64,000 bases of DNA, taken from positions 620,001-684,000 of the forward strand of contig NW_019173936.1 in the NCBI RefSeq assembly GCF_001642475.1, written 5' to 3'. The translations under genes and the position numbers were made by a program. Origin of the DNA: Fonsecaea monophora. Its lineage: Eukaryota; Ascomycota; Eurotiomycetes; Chaetothyriales; Herpotrichiellaceae. The notes beneath the pieces are model-generated. The model worked only from the letters and a program-made list of their open reading frames with translations, made no database searches and was not told the origin of the DNA. This document shows, one piece after another, positions 31,815 to 41,664 of the stretch (position 1 is its first letter; each line of letters begins with the position of its first letter).

Positions 31815-33788
31815 TGGTCGACAGCAGAGAGCACGCGATCAATAGCAACGGAAAGGCTAGAAGTCGCCATTTCGACTAGACAGGGTTTTTGAAATTTGCA
31901 ACAAGTCATGTCCGTGTCCATGCCCCGGAGATGGCGGAGAAGCTGAGAAATGTACCCCTTTTCCCGTGTGACCAACACATGTTGAAAGGCGCCTTGGCCT
32001 GGTCGTACAAGGACGCAGCCTGCCGCGGATGTCATTCTTGGAACGTGCTCAAGGTAGCGCAGGAGAAGTGTCAGATCGCGGGCTAAGTTGCTTCTAGAAT
32101 CCACCTGGTTATTGGAGCGGAATCACGACATGGTACGAAATCATTGAAAAAATGGACGACCTGCTGGTACCAGCATTCCCGCCGAGTCCGCGTCTGGACT
32201 TCGGGCCGCTCATAGTGGCCATTTGCGCGGGTCTGACAGGGGTCGGAGAAGCCCGACGGTATTATTGCTGGTGCGAAACAGTGAAAATTTCCGTGGTACG
32301 AACAAAAATCAGTTGGGAGGCTCGCGGGCCACATAAGGCGTTGGCATTGGATTTTGCAGTGGATTCCATCGAGTAATGATGGAGTAATAACGGCGAAGTT
32401 ACCAGCAGGGTGAGATCCAGCGGAACACCTTCTCCGTCGACACATGGAAAATTTTTCTGTAGCACGGTGTGCGCACGAGCCAAAATGGCGACATGATCTG
32501 AGTCAGTCGCGCAAATGTCACCCTACTTGTACAGGTATTTTGACTTCTCTTTTTAGCCCGCTGGTAATAGCGACCGTGTCCTCGTCACCCAGACATTGCG
32601 ACACACAATAGGAGCCAGGTCCTGGCTGCTGCCCAAAGGCTGATCGAAAGCCCTGATCCGCGCGTGCCGGAAAATTTTGAACATCTAAAACTCTATAACC
32701 AAGGTCAAGAGAGGGGTCGACGTACCGAGTAGAGGCAGCAAAGGAATCAATCATGTTTTGTCCAAGTTTGCGGGGTACAGCAAGAGTGGCGTTTTCTAGG
32801 TGCCATTATTGGATTCTTGCTAGTCCGGGTACTTGGAAGCGGTTTGCTTGAGGCGATGGCGGTGGCCAGGGGGGAGCAGGAAGAGCAGGGATTCGTCGGC
32901 GACGCCTCGTACAAGGTCTTCCACCAGTACCTAAACCGTAGAGAGTAGTCAGCTGCCCTGTGAATCACACGGATGTCAACAGTTGGCGCTTGAATTGCGT
33001 GTGGACGGAGACAAGTCTGACCCAATCGGCGATGAAACTCACCCAACTCGCTTCACTGTTTGGCGGAACAAATCTCCCAAAGAGAAGGTGTCCGCGATGT
33101 CCGTGATGTCAGCTTTGGCTCATCTATCATCAGGTTTCACGGAGAAGTTGGGAGGAATGGTGCAAAGATCCAGGCGGTGGACCACGGTCGTACCAGCAGT
33201 GGCATGAGGAAAAACGAGGACAACAAAGAGACTTGATGGTTTCCGGGTTGCAGTAGCTGCGCTTGATCTTGACCTGATCGAGTTTCCATTATTCATAGCC
33301 CTGCTCTTTTGGTCACTGAGCGCCCAACACGGCCGAACATACAAAGACAGGCACATGTGGCTCATGACTTCAAAAAAAAAGTTTTCTTCGACAGTCTCTC
33401 ATTCAACCTTTGGTAACTTCTTCCGCTCTCTCACGCAAGAAAACTTGTCAAGTTCAATATCACCAGATCAAGTCGGAGAAGATCGAAGACGACATCGAGC
33501 CACCTGCACATCCCCCGGACTTTTTGGCGCCAACAAGAAATTTTAGAGGCATCGGGCGCAGGCGCAGGCACAGACAAAGGCGCGGGTACATGTGGCTCCC
33601 TTTGCCTCTCCAGAGTCTTCCTGTATCTGGCAACTGAAGCCCTTGTCCCCGGCTACCTCATCCCCCTAACGCCCCCCACTCACCTTCCTCTCTCCGAACT
33701 CGCCTACGTGTTTCGCGAGCATTTGGTGTCCCGCTCTGCGCGCGTTGCGTCACCCACTCTAGTTGTCCATTTTTTTAGTGGCAGCATC
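31815..33788. other. Long region with at most one small uncertain spliced gene
   Basis: Almost 2 kb without a clear gene. The region just before 33789 is the arrestin promoter/5' leader, with pyrimidine-rich tracts. On the minus strand, 32930-32820 could be a last exon, described separately. Everything else is short unrecognised frames. Confidence 0.4.
32820..33050 (-). other. Possible 3' part of a small spliced gene
   Basis: A strong 3' splice signal (GCTGAC branch point, pyrimidine-rich stretch, TTTAG ending at 32931) precedes an open segment 32930-32820. This encodes about 36 residues ending in PPGHRHRLKQTASKYPD and a stop. A matching GTGAGT donor lies at 33042-33037, giving a 112-nt intron. 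The upstream exon in the matching phase reads GHLLFGRFVPPNSEASW, but I could not extend it to a convincing start codon. No family is recognised. It could equally be chance. Confidence 0.22.
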
Positions 33789-35540
33789 ATGCCATCGCGC
33801 ATCCAAGTTCACCACGGTACCGCCACCTCTCCACGACAAGCACCCAGTACTGTCAACGACGTCGTCAATGCGCTACATCGCAAATTGACCGCCAACCACT
33901 TCGAAATTCCCTCCAACCCATCCTCAAGAAGACCCTCTTTCTCAATGGAATCCCTACTCCATCCAAAGAAGGACAAGAAACATGAGGAACTCAAAGATCG
34001 TGACTCACGAAATCAGAAACGTCTTTCGCTGACCGGTCGTCATGCCAGCAAATCCAAGGACAGAACTTCGGGTCACTCGCCCAGAGTCGTTGCCACTCAG
34101 CCGGGTCGTTTTGAAATGGTCATCGAATCCCCTCCTCTAGTACTTTTCGGAACTCCGAGCACGTCCACAGGAGCCTTGCTATCGGGTCGCCTGAAGTTGC
34201 TCATTGACGACCCCGCGCGCGAGCTTCGATTAGAGAAGTTCACTATGGTCCTGCGAGCAACCACGACTACCAAGAAGCCCGTCGGTAAAGACTGCAGAGA
34301 TTGCAGCGAGAAAGTCGAAGACATTAAGAAGTGGGAGTTTCTTTCCGAACCAAAGACATTTTACGCGAGCAATGACAACCAATTCCCCTACTCTTATCTG
34401 TTTCCTGGTCAACTTCCTGCCTCCACACAGTCTCAATTGGCATCGATCCAATACTCACTCGTGGCTACCGCAACCACTTCTCATGGCGAGAAGATTGTCC
34501 TGAACCATCCGCTCACCCTTCTTCGCGCCATTCAACCCGGCCCTGACAAGTCCAGCATCCGAATTTTCCCACCGACAAATCTCACTGGCCGCGTTCAGCT
34601 GCCTCCCATCGTCCATCCCATTGGAGTCTTCCCTGTCACCATGTCGATGAGTGGCGTCGTGGAGAAGAAAGCCGAAAGCCAGGTTCGATGGCGGCTGAGG
34701 AAAATGGCTTGGCGGATCGAAGAGCATTCCAAGGTCACCTCGACGCCATGCGCCAAACATGCCCACAAAGTCAGTGAAGGGAAGTCGATCCAGCACTCTG
34801 AAACAAGAGTGCTGGGGAATGATGAGCTGAAAGGCGGCTGGAAAACTGACTTCGATACCATTGGCGGAGAAATCACCATGGAATTCGAAGCGTCTCTCGC
34901 CACCAAATCGAGCCACAGGGCTACTTGCGATGTCGAGTCTGCTTCAGGGATCGAAGTCAAGCACAACCTGGTGCTCGAGTTGATTGTTGCGGAAGAGTTC
35001 TGCCCGAATAAGAACCCCTCTCTGGTTACTCCCACTGGCGCTGCACGTGTGTTGAGAATGCAGTTCGGCTTGATAGTCACCGAACGTGCAGGCATGGGCA
35101 TCAGCTGGGATGAAGAAATGCCGCCTGTCTACGAAGATGTTCCCCCGAGCCCACCAGGATATGGCAGTTCGGATAGAAATGATGGTGCCTGGGGTGGCGC
35201 CATTATGGAAGATTACCACGGACCAGAGCTCGAGTACGAAGACCTGGAAACGATGCACTCTCAACACTCCAATCCACCATCATCACCTCGGGCTAGTAAT
35301 ATGGGGCTTCCCATGCGTGACCGACCCCATCATTTGACGAGAGACAATTCAAACGGCGAGGGATCGTCGCGGAGATTGAGTCCTCCTAGACGGCACTTGG
35401 GTGGCATGACGAACGATGAGTTGGGTGCAGAGCCGCCCCAATATGCGCTGCGATCTACAAGCGAGTCTCGGAATAATGAGCAAAGTGGTCCTGCCGAAGA
35501 TTATGGAGAAGGGACCTCGTCGAATTCGCAACGCGGATGA
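33789..35540 (+). CDS. ldb19: LDB19/ART1-type arrestin-related trafficking adaptor
   Basis: Single-exon, 583 residues from the ATG at 33789; the longer open frame upstream lacks an ATG. After a basic Ser-rich N-terminus, an arrestin-like beta sandwich runs from about residue 105 (FEMVIESPPLVLFG) to 430. It includes GALLSGRLKLLIDD and LTGRVQLPPIVHPIGVFPVTM, the LDB19 layout. Two PPxY motifs, PPVY at 445-448 and PPQY at 549-552, would bind the WW domains of the Rsp5/Nedd4 ubiquitin ligase. ART1/Ldb19 brings Rsp5 to plasma-membrane nutrient permeases, leading to ubiquitination and endocytosis. The C-terminal Pro/Ser/Asn-rich tail is probably disordered. Two to three permeases elsewhere in this window are conceivable clients but there is no direct link. 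Confidence 0.88.
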   Translation: MPSRIQVHHGTATSPRQAPSTVNDVVNALHRKLTANHFEIPSNPSSRRPSFSMESLLHPKKDKKHEELKDRDSRNQKRLSLTGRHASKSKDRTSGHSPRVVATQPGRFEMVIESPPLVLFGTPSTSTGALLSGRLKLLIDDPARELRLEKFTMVLRATTTTKKPVGKDCRDCSEKVEDIKKWEFLSEPKTFYASNDNQFPYSYLFPGQLPASTQSQLASIQYSLVATATTSHGEKIVLNHPLTLLRAIQPGPDKSSIRIFPPTNLTGRVQLPPIVHPIGVFPVTMSMSGVVEKKAESQVRWRLRKMAWRIEEHSKVTSTPCAKHAHKVSEGKSIQHSETRVLGNDELKGGWKTDFDTIGGEITMEFEASLATKSSHRATCDVESASGIEVKHNLVLELIVAEEFCPNKNPSLVTPTGAARVLRMQFGLIVTERAGMGISWDEEMPPVYEDVPPSPPGYGSSDRNDGAWGGAIMEDYHGPELEYEDLETMHSQHSNPPSSPRASNMGLPMRDRPHHLTRDNSNGEGSSRRLSPPRRHLGGMTNDELGAEPPQYALRSTSESRNNEQSGPAEDYGEGTSSNSQRG

Positions 35541-36486
35541 AGATGTCTCGCAAGCAACTGACTGTAGCGAATCCAATTTGTGCTACAATCCGTTCGCTAT
35601 CTCCCGTTGGAGTGCGTCACACACTTCGATCCACTACACGAACTGGAACGATACGATTCACGAACATATTTTGATTTTCAACACTTTCGCCGACACTCTT
35701 GAGGGTGTACGGCTTAGGGGCGGCCTATTTTGCATTTTTGTTTGTTTCCAACTACAGAAAGTATTGATGATACCCCCCAGCATGATTCAACTTTGACAGC
35801 GAAGCATTTTTTTTTGATACGAGGGGACAAACGGACCCGAAGCATGAAAAAGCGTATGCGGATTTTGGGTCGTCGACGTTATGGATTCGGTCAACGGTGT
35901 CTCTACTCCCTTGTCATGTTGTTGTTGGTGTCTTGAGTCTCGAGAGAAATTCTCCGGTGCTTTTACTTCCTTCGCAGGGCATACCTAGCTAGGTACATGG
36001 GTATTCTATTTTTATGGAGCAAGGATACGAGGCTGCAGCAGCAGCTTAATAGCTAGCTAGCAGGCAGTCCCTCATCGATTCGAAATATTTGATGTCTTTT
36101 GTCGTTGTTCCTTGATGATTGCGAAAAGTCGTGCCAGGCTGTGAAGATCCAGTCGAGAACTGTCCGTCCAGCGAAGAATTAAATATCAACTCCTCCCCCC
36201 CCCTTCTCTCCCTCTCGCGCGCACGTTATGATAAGATGATAAACTTAAATTCGGTATTGATATCATAAGTACGATGGATACTTCAGTTTCTATGCTAGGT
36301 CCTTGTCTCCGTAGTCGTCAGCATCGCAGTCCCCACCACTTTCTCTTTCCTTCATCTCCCCGTGCTAGCACTGACTCCTAAGTACCATCCCTATCGCACG
36401 GCATAGGCATCTTTATGATTAAGTGTAGTGACGTCCAAGATTGCGCGGCCGCTAGATAAGACTTCCCTTGTCTAGGGGTGGCGGTC
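35541..36486. other. Intergenic between convergent genes
   Basis: The arrestin and the molybdoenzyme genes converge here. A nine-C tract lies near 36197-36205 and short CTAG-rich strings (GCTAGCTAG) near 36050. No gene was recognised. Confidence 0.5.
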
Positions 36487-38339
36487 TCATTCATCCACGT
36501 CCCGAGGATCGTGTTTGGACCACCACTCGTCGTACTCGTCCGGAGTCATGGTCTGGAACTCCGTCGGTCGGGTGATGGGCACGAGCGACTCGCCCCTCTT
36601 TGCAAAGTCCTCGATCCTCTTGCGCGTCAGTTCCCGGCTCTTGTTGACGCTGTAGATCTTGACGCGGTGGCACGACGACGTCACATGCAGGCCCCAGTTC
36701 CACGAGTTGCGCACCTCGAGCGGCTGCGTGTTGAGGCTGTTGTCCCAGCAACGCACGACAATCTCGATCCACCCCTCCACGTCGCAGGGCAGGTCGAACT
36801 CCCAGGTCCGCCACGCCCATTTGTGTTTGGTCGAGAGGTTCTCGTTCGGAACAGAGTACCACGAGAAGCCGCCGTCGGCTGAGAGCTCAACTCGCTCAGG
36901 CCATCGACCGCCGCCCGAGTAGGCCCAGCCCTTGCATGCGATCTTGCCTTCGTGCACCACGACCTGCTTGGTCCACGGTGACATGATGGCGCTGGACACG
37001 GGCATCTCCTGGATCTGGATCCCCATCACCGGGAGCTGGTTGTGCTTGCCCACCTGCTGGTTGAAGTACAGGTACTCCTTGCTCTGGACGGGGGCCCTGG
37101 TCGGGTGGGGGAGCGCGCGGATGCGGTAGACCCATTTCACGGAGCGGGCGCCGATATAGCCCATGACAACTAGACGCACAGGGTAACCGTGGATCTTGGG
37201 CAGAGGCTCACCGTTCATCTCCCACGCGAGCATGACCTCGTTGGCCTTGACTTTGGACCACGGCACGCTGACCAGGTAATTCATGACCTCGTTCTGCTTG
37301 AAGTAGGTGTCCGCCCCGTGAAATTCAAGATGTTTCCCGCCGTCGGCCATGCCGCCACACTGCTTAATGACCTTCTTGAGCGAGACGCCTACATAGCGAG
37401 CCGTGCCGATGGCTCCTTCTGCCCAGGGTGCGTTGATCATCTCGTCACCCTCGCCCGCGTACATCTGAATCTGCTCGATACGACGCGTACCAGAGCATTG
37501 GATGGTCACCATTTTCTCCATCCGCGGGAAGATCTCTTCGTTCTGGAGATCCTTTAGAGTAAAAGTACGGGGATGCTTGACCAGACCATCGAGTTTAAGC
37601 TCCCATGCGTCCGCATCGATGTCAGGGATTCCACCGTGGTTTCTGATGAAATGCAACGGGTTCGGGGTGACTGGTTTGGCAGTGACCAGGCGTTTTGGGG
37701 GTTCACCGTTGTAGGGGAACTGCAACAAGTGCAGCATCTCGGGGTGCTTCTCCTGGATCACTCGCAGCCATGATTCTTCGGGGACAGAGGTCAGAGGGCC
37801 TCCAATGGCCTTGTGCCACTGTTTCCAGCGAACACCTTCCAGGACAGGGTTTGTGTTCGGAATAGGACCCAGCTGGAACTCGGGCGGCGGAGGGAATTTG
37901 TTGGTGATCATGATCTTGTGCGCAAGCGCCTTCTTCTCCGGATATTGTTCCCATTCGATGTATCTAGCATTCGCCTGTCAGTTGGGGTTGGTTGGTTGGG
38001 GACCGGAATTATGCAGATGCTCACCCGTGCCAGCCCTCACGTTCTTCGGCGAACACCAGATTGGGATCAATGTCCTCCTTTTCGAGATATTCTCGAGCCT
38101 CCTCAAGCTCCTTGATGATCTCTTCGTCGAGCGCTACGTCTTCGACAAACTGACCCTCAGGGAGAGTCTGGTCGCGGATGGGCAGCTCGGCGGCTGCAAG
38201 GCCTTGCTCGAGCTTCCATTCATCTTCCGGCTGGACACAGATCATGGTCAGTTTGAGATAATTTTTGCGAGTCTGAGGAATAGGCAAGGTCAACCTGAAT
38301 AGGGTGATGCAGCTCTCTGGCCCGAACGTCAGTATGCAT
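36487..38339 (-). CDS. Sulfite-oxidase-family molybdoenzyme without cytochrome b5
   Basis: Proposed exons are 38339-38295, 38230-38025 and 37963-36487, giving 575 residues. The first intron has a weak GTTGAC donor; without it the gene would start at an in-frame ATG 65 nt before the second exon's PEDEWKLE. The second intron (GTGAGC donor, GCTAG acceptor) joins REGWHG to YIEWEQYPEKK. The molybdopterin domain carries the Mo-ligand Cys240 in VTIQCSGTRR. It is followed by KIHGYPVRLVVMGYIGARSVKWV and a C-terminal Mo-co dimerisation domain (GWAYSGGGRWPERVELSADGG). There is no heme or flavin domain, so it is not nitrate reductase. Closest role is sulfite oxidation or a related oxotransfer; the electron acceptor is unknown. 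No clear mitochondrial signal is visible. Confidence 0.85.
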
Positions 38340-39856
38340 CTTGGAGAAGAGGAAGGCCGCAGAAAATATCTAGGTCGTGGATGTTGCCACCGATTGGGAT
38401 GGGATATGTCGTAACAACGGTGCCCGACCGTGAAATTGGTGTGAAGGAGGGACTGAGAGAAGGATCCCAGGAAGAACGTTGAGTAGATAAAAGCGCAGCA
38501 AGCAAGAAAACGAGCGGAGAGGCCGGGCAAAACTTATCAGTCGGTGAGTGGGACAGAAGCTGGTTGCACTCGGCCTCGGGGCGTCAGTCTCATATATGGT
38601 ATTCAGCAGCGAGTGTCAACGAGGCTAGCTACTCCGTAGGTAGGTAGCTGTCCGGTGAAGCTTTTACCATTGGCAGCTCAGTCACTGTCATCCCAGTGCG
38701 ACACGTCCCTATCCACCTATCAGGCCGGCGGATCGGAGCTCTTTCTGTACCTAGCACCCCGCCTCCAATGCATTCTACAAGTACACATCATACCTGGGGT
38801 GTGGCTGGGACCGCTAAGCATACCATTTGCCGACCACGGGTCCTCGACCTAGAGCTCTGTGTTCCACACGAGGGCACTGCTGACGAGATCGAGGACCAGG
38901 AGCTATGCGGAAGCAGTAGCCGGAGGGCTCTGTGATGCAAGACTAACGCAGAACGTGGAAATTGGCAACGAGGGCGACGGGATGGAGAGGCCGGAGCAGA
39001 GTAGACAGTGAGAGGATGGTATTTCATCGTGCATGGTGGTGGTGGCGATGATATTCCCGGATAAAGTCATCAACCGCGAAAGTCGATCGCGCGAAGACTC
39101 CAACGGGGTTAGTGGCCGCAGGAGGAAGAGGAGAGACCAATGTCTGACAGACTATTTTTATGGCGCATGCCACCAATAGCTAGCGGCCAACCGAGGGGCG
39201 CAGGCAGTAATTCTCCTTGTCAGACATGGAGATCATATGTCATTCAATTATCCCCGCGCGAGATCGTTTTCTCGTGCGAGGCTCAACTATTTTCCTCGCT
39301 CACCTTCAAACCTCCAACCTTCAGCCTTTGCACCTTTTTTTTGTGTCTCAATTTCTCTGCGCAAACCGCAACGAGTACGCGATAGTCCTCTCGGCGAGGA
39401 CATCTCTGCACGCACCCCTCCGAGCCAACTCGTGCCCTTGTCCAGATGCAGATCTCGATAGCGATCCCCATCGGAAAGCGAAATCTCAACCCTCCCAGAC
39501 CTCTGTGCCTCCTCTCACTGGCCCACAGACATCTGACAAATCATGCATGATTCCCGTTTAGGAGAATCTTCTCAGCAACCTGTATCGTCGAATGTCGCCA
39601 GTTTCGGACGAGCATCGCATGCCTGACTAGTTTTGACTCGCAGCTGAAATTGAACAACTGGGCCTGACAAAGAGAAATGTGACTGCATACGAACACTGCT
39701 CAGCACAAAGGATCTCCAAGAGAATGGCGGTCACTACCGCGAATAGAAAGACGATGCTTGAATTCATTTGAACCGGTTAACCCCCGGCTTGATAACGCCT
39801 TGTCAACCATACCAAATGATTGTCAATAACCCGTCCTCTGCAAATGCTTCCATGCT
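38340..39856. other. Intergenic without recognised gene
   Basis: 1.5 kb between the molybdoenzyme start and the end of the GRE2-like reductase gene. It contains the molybdoenzyme promoter. No frame resembles a protein family and no repeats stand out. Confidence 0.45.
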
Positions 39857-40897
39857 TCAAATCAGGCCCAGCTTCTTGACAGCCTCCCACGAATCCTCAA
39901 CCGTATTCTGAAATGGCGTAAACTTCAGATCCAGCACATGCTCTGCTTTGCTTCTGTCGATGCTGAAATGGTTTCGCGCATCGCAATGTGCACCTTCCTC
40001 TCCCAGGCCTTTCTCTCCTTTCGCCCTTAGTCCAGCCAGCCCGTCCTCAAAGTAGTTGACTCCTCCACAGAGAAGAAACCTCTCACTCACACCCTTCTCC
40101 AACTGTAGACCTCTCAAATGCGCTTCCGCCACATCTCTCACGTCCACCCACGCAGGCAGCCCTGGAGTTGCGACCTTTGGCGCAAAGCTTGGGTCCTTGC
40201 CCTGGATTGAGGTGACAAGCCTCTTGATGCTCGTGTTCAACCCATCGATTCCTTTCGCAACGTTTACCTCCTGGATCGGAGGCCCATACACCATTGGCGG
40301 ACAGAAAGTCACGAGATCCCATGTGACCTCGCCCTTCTCTCTTGCGCTTCGCCACATGTCCCACGCTGCTCGTTCAGCAAAGGTCTTGGAAGCATGATAG
40401 CCGTAAAATCCATCTTTTGCTGCTTCCTCCATGGTGACCGGATCCCAATCGTCTGAGGTGTACTTGTATCCTGGTCGCGGATTCTTGGAAAGATCCACGA
40501 CGCTGGCGAAAGAGCTCATAATGGTCATCCTCTTCAGTGTCGTGGACTTCAACGCCGAAGACACTACATTTCGAGTACCGTTGACGGCCGGCTCCACCAG
40601 CTCCTTGATCGGGTCGGTGGAAGACGTAAAATAGGGGCTGGCGACGTGACAGATATAGTCGACTCCTTCAACCGCGCGGTCCAACGCGCCGGGGGCTTGG
40701 ATGTCCGGCACTTCAACAAAGGTAAGGTCACCCGATTTGATGGCTTCGGGATATTTGTCTGCGATGAAGCGGGATTTGGAAAGGGAGCGCAAGGTGCCCC
40801 GGACACGATATTGGTGGCCGATGAGTGTGGAGAGGACATGAGCTCCCACGAACCCATTGGGTCCAGTCAAGAGAACAAGAGGTTTGAGGCCTGACAT
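39857..40897 (-). CDS. NAD(P)H-dependent reductase of the GRE2/dihydroflavonol-reductase type
   Basis: Single-exon, 346 residues, an extended short-chain dehydrogenase. The Rossmann motif TGPNGFVGAHV has glycines 12, 15 and 18. The catalytic pair is Tyr167 and Lys171 (YHASK), with Ser128/129 in the preceding strand (MTIMSSFASVV). CPPMVYGPP and WVDVRDVAEAHL are typical of the group. Relatives reduce aldehydes and ketones such as methylglyoxal or isovaleraldehyde with NADPH; the physiological substrate here is unknown. The arginine-bearing RGTLRS segment after beta-2 favours NADPH. The start is the only ATG before the fold. Confidence 0.9.
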   Translation of the reverse strand: MSGLKPLVLLTGPNGFVGAHVLSTLIGHQYRVRGTLRSLSKSRFIADKYPEAIKSGDLTFVEVPDIQAPGALDRAVEGVDYICHVASPYFTSSTDPIKELVEPAVNGTRNVVSSALKSTTLKRMTIMSSFASVVDLSKNPRPGYKYTSDDWDPVTMEEAAKDGFYGYHASKTFAERAAWDMWRSAREKGEVTWDLVTFCPPMVYGPPIQEVNVAKGIDGLNTSIKRLVTSIQGKDPSFAPKVATPGLPAWVDVRDVAEAHLRGLQLEKGVSERFLLCGGVNYFEDGLAGLRAKGEKGLGEEGAHCDARNHFSIDRSKAEHVLDLKFTPFQNTVEDSWEAVKKLGLI

Positions 40898-41664
40898 TTT
40901 CGTGCTATATGTTTTCAGGGTGTTCTAGATTTGTGAGGCTGTTTTGTTTGGGAAGGGATTGTTGATATCTCAAAGATGACAGGGCAAGGTCCTCCTCCTC
41001 TTTTTATACCTGGCAGGACAAGAGACGTTTCGGAAAACCTCCCACTACTCCATCTTTTGTATGATGAAGTAAGTGCAAGCCGAAGAAATGCCTTTCGGGT
41101 CGCAATTGATTGATACCAGATCTTTGACCTCAACGACCCTGGATGGGTGGTCTTTGTCTCCAGAATGCGGCCGCTTCAACCCCATTGTCGGCGGTGCAAA
41201 GCGGCGCGTCTGCCCTTCCGACTGGACTTCTTCGCCGTTGCCTAAATGACCTCGGCGGTTTGTTGCTGACCAAGCTGTCGTGTACCTGCAGTAGCACCGA
41301 GTAGCCAGGACTGTCTGACCTGTCAACGGAAGAACGTAACCGTGAGTGCCGGACAAGGGCAATGAAGATGATGTCATAGGGATTCGCCCTATTTTCCTGT
41401 CTATTCTCGTCACGTGTCGTCTCTCTCACATGCAACAATTGCTCCTTACTTTACATATCGCTCGGGTGCTGCACGGAACTAACGCCACAAAACGCCCTGT
41501 GTTCGGCGACGCGAGAGACTGCTTTTTACAAGGAGATTGCACCAGGTTATCTCCTTACCTCCTTTCGCCTGTACACTGTATGACTAACCCTGCATCAATT
41601 GTCAGGTCAACATCTATCACATCGGAAAAGGGCTCTTCCAGAACGGCTAAGACCGGTTCTCAAC
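40898..41664. other. Intergenic between reductase promoter and RAD5 end
   Basis: Holds the reductase promoter, with a TTTTTATACC TATA-like box near 41000-41010, and the 3' flank of RAD5. No gene was recognised. Confidence 0.5.

Noticed and set aside
36197..36205. Nine-C homopolymer as a structural or regulatory element
   Set aside because: A single homopolymer between convergent genes without other structure; most likely slippage.
38231..38260. Alternative start for the molybdoenzyme at the in-frame ATG of MICVQPEDEW, without the first intron
   Set aside because: Possible, but the spliced version gives a smooth N-terminus (MHTDVRARELHHPIQ then PEDEW) and uses a good branch point and CAG acceptor. 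The weak GTTGAC donor keeps some doubt.
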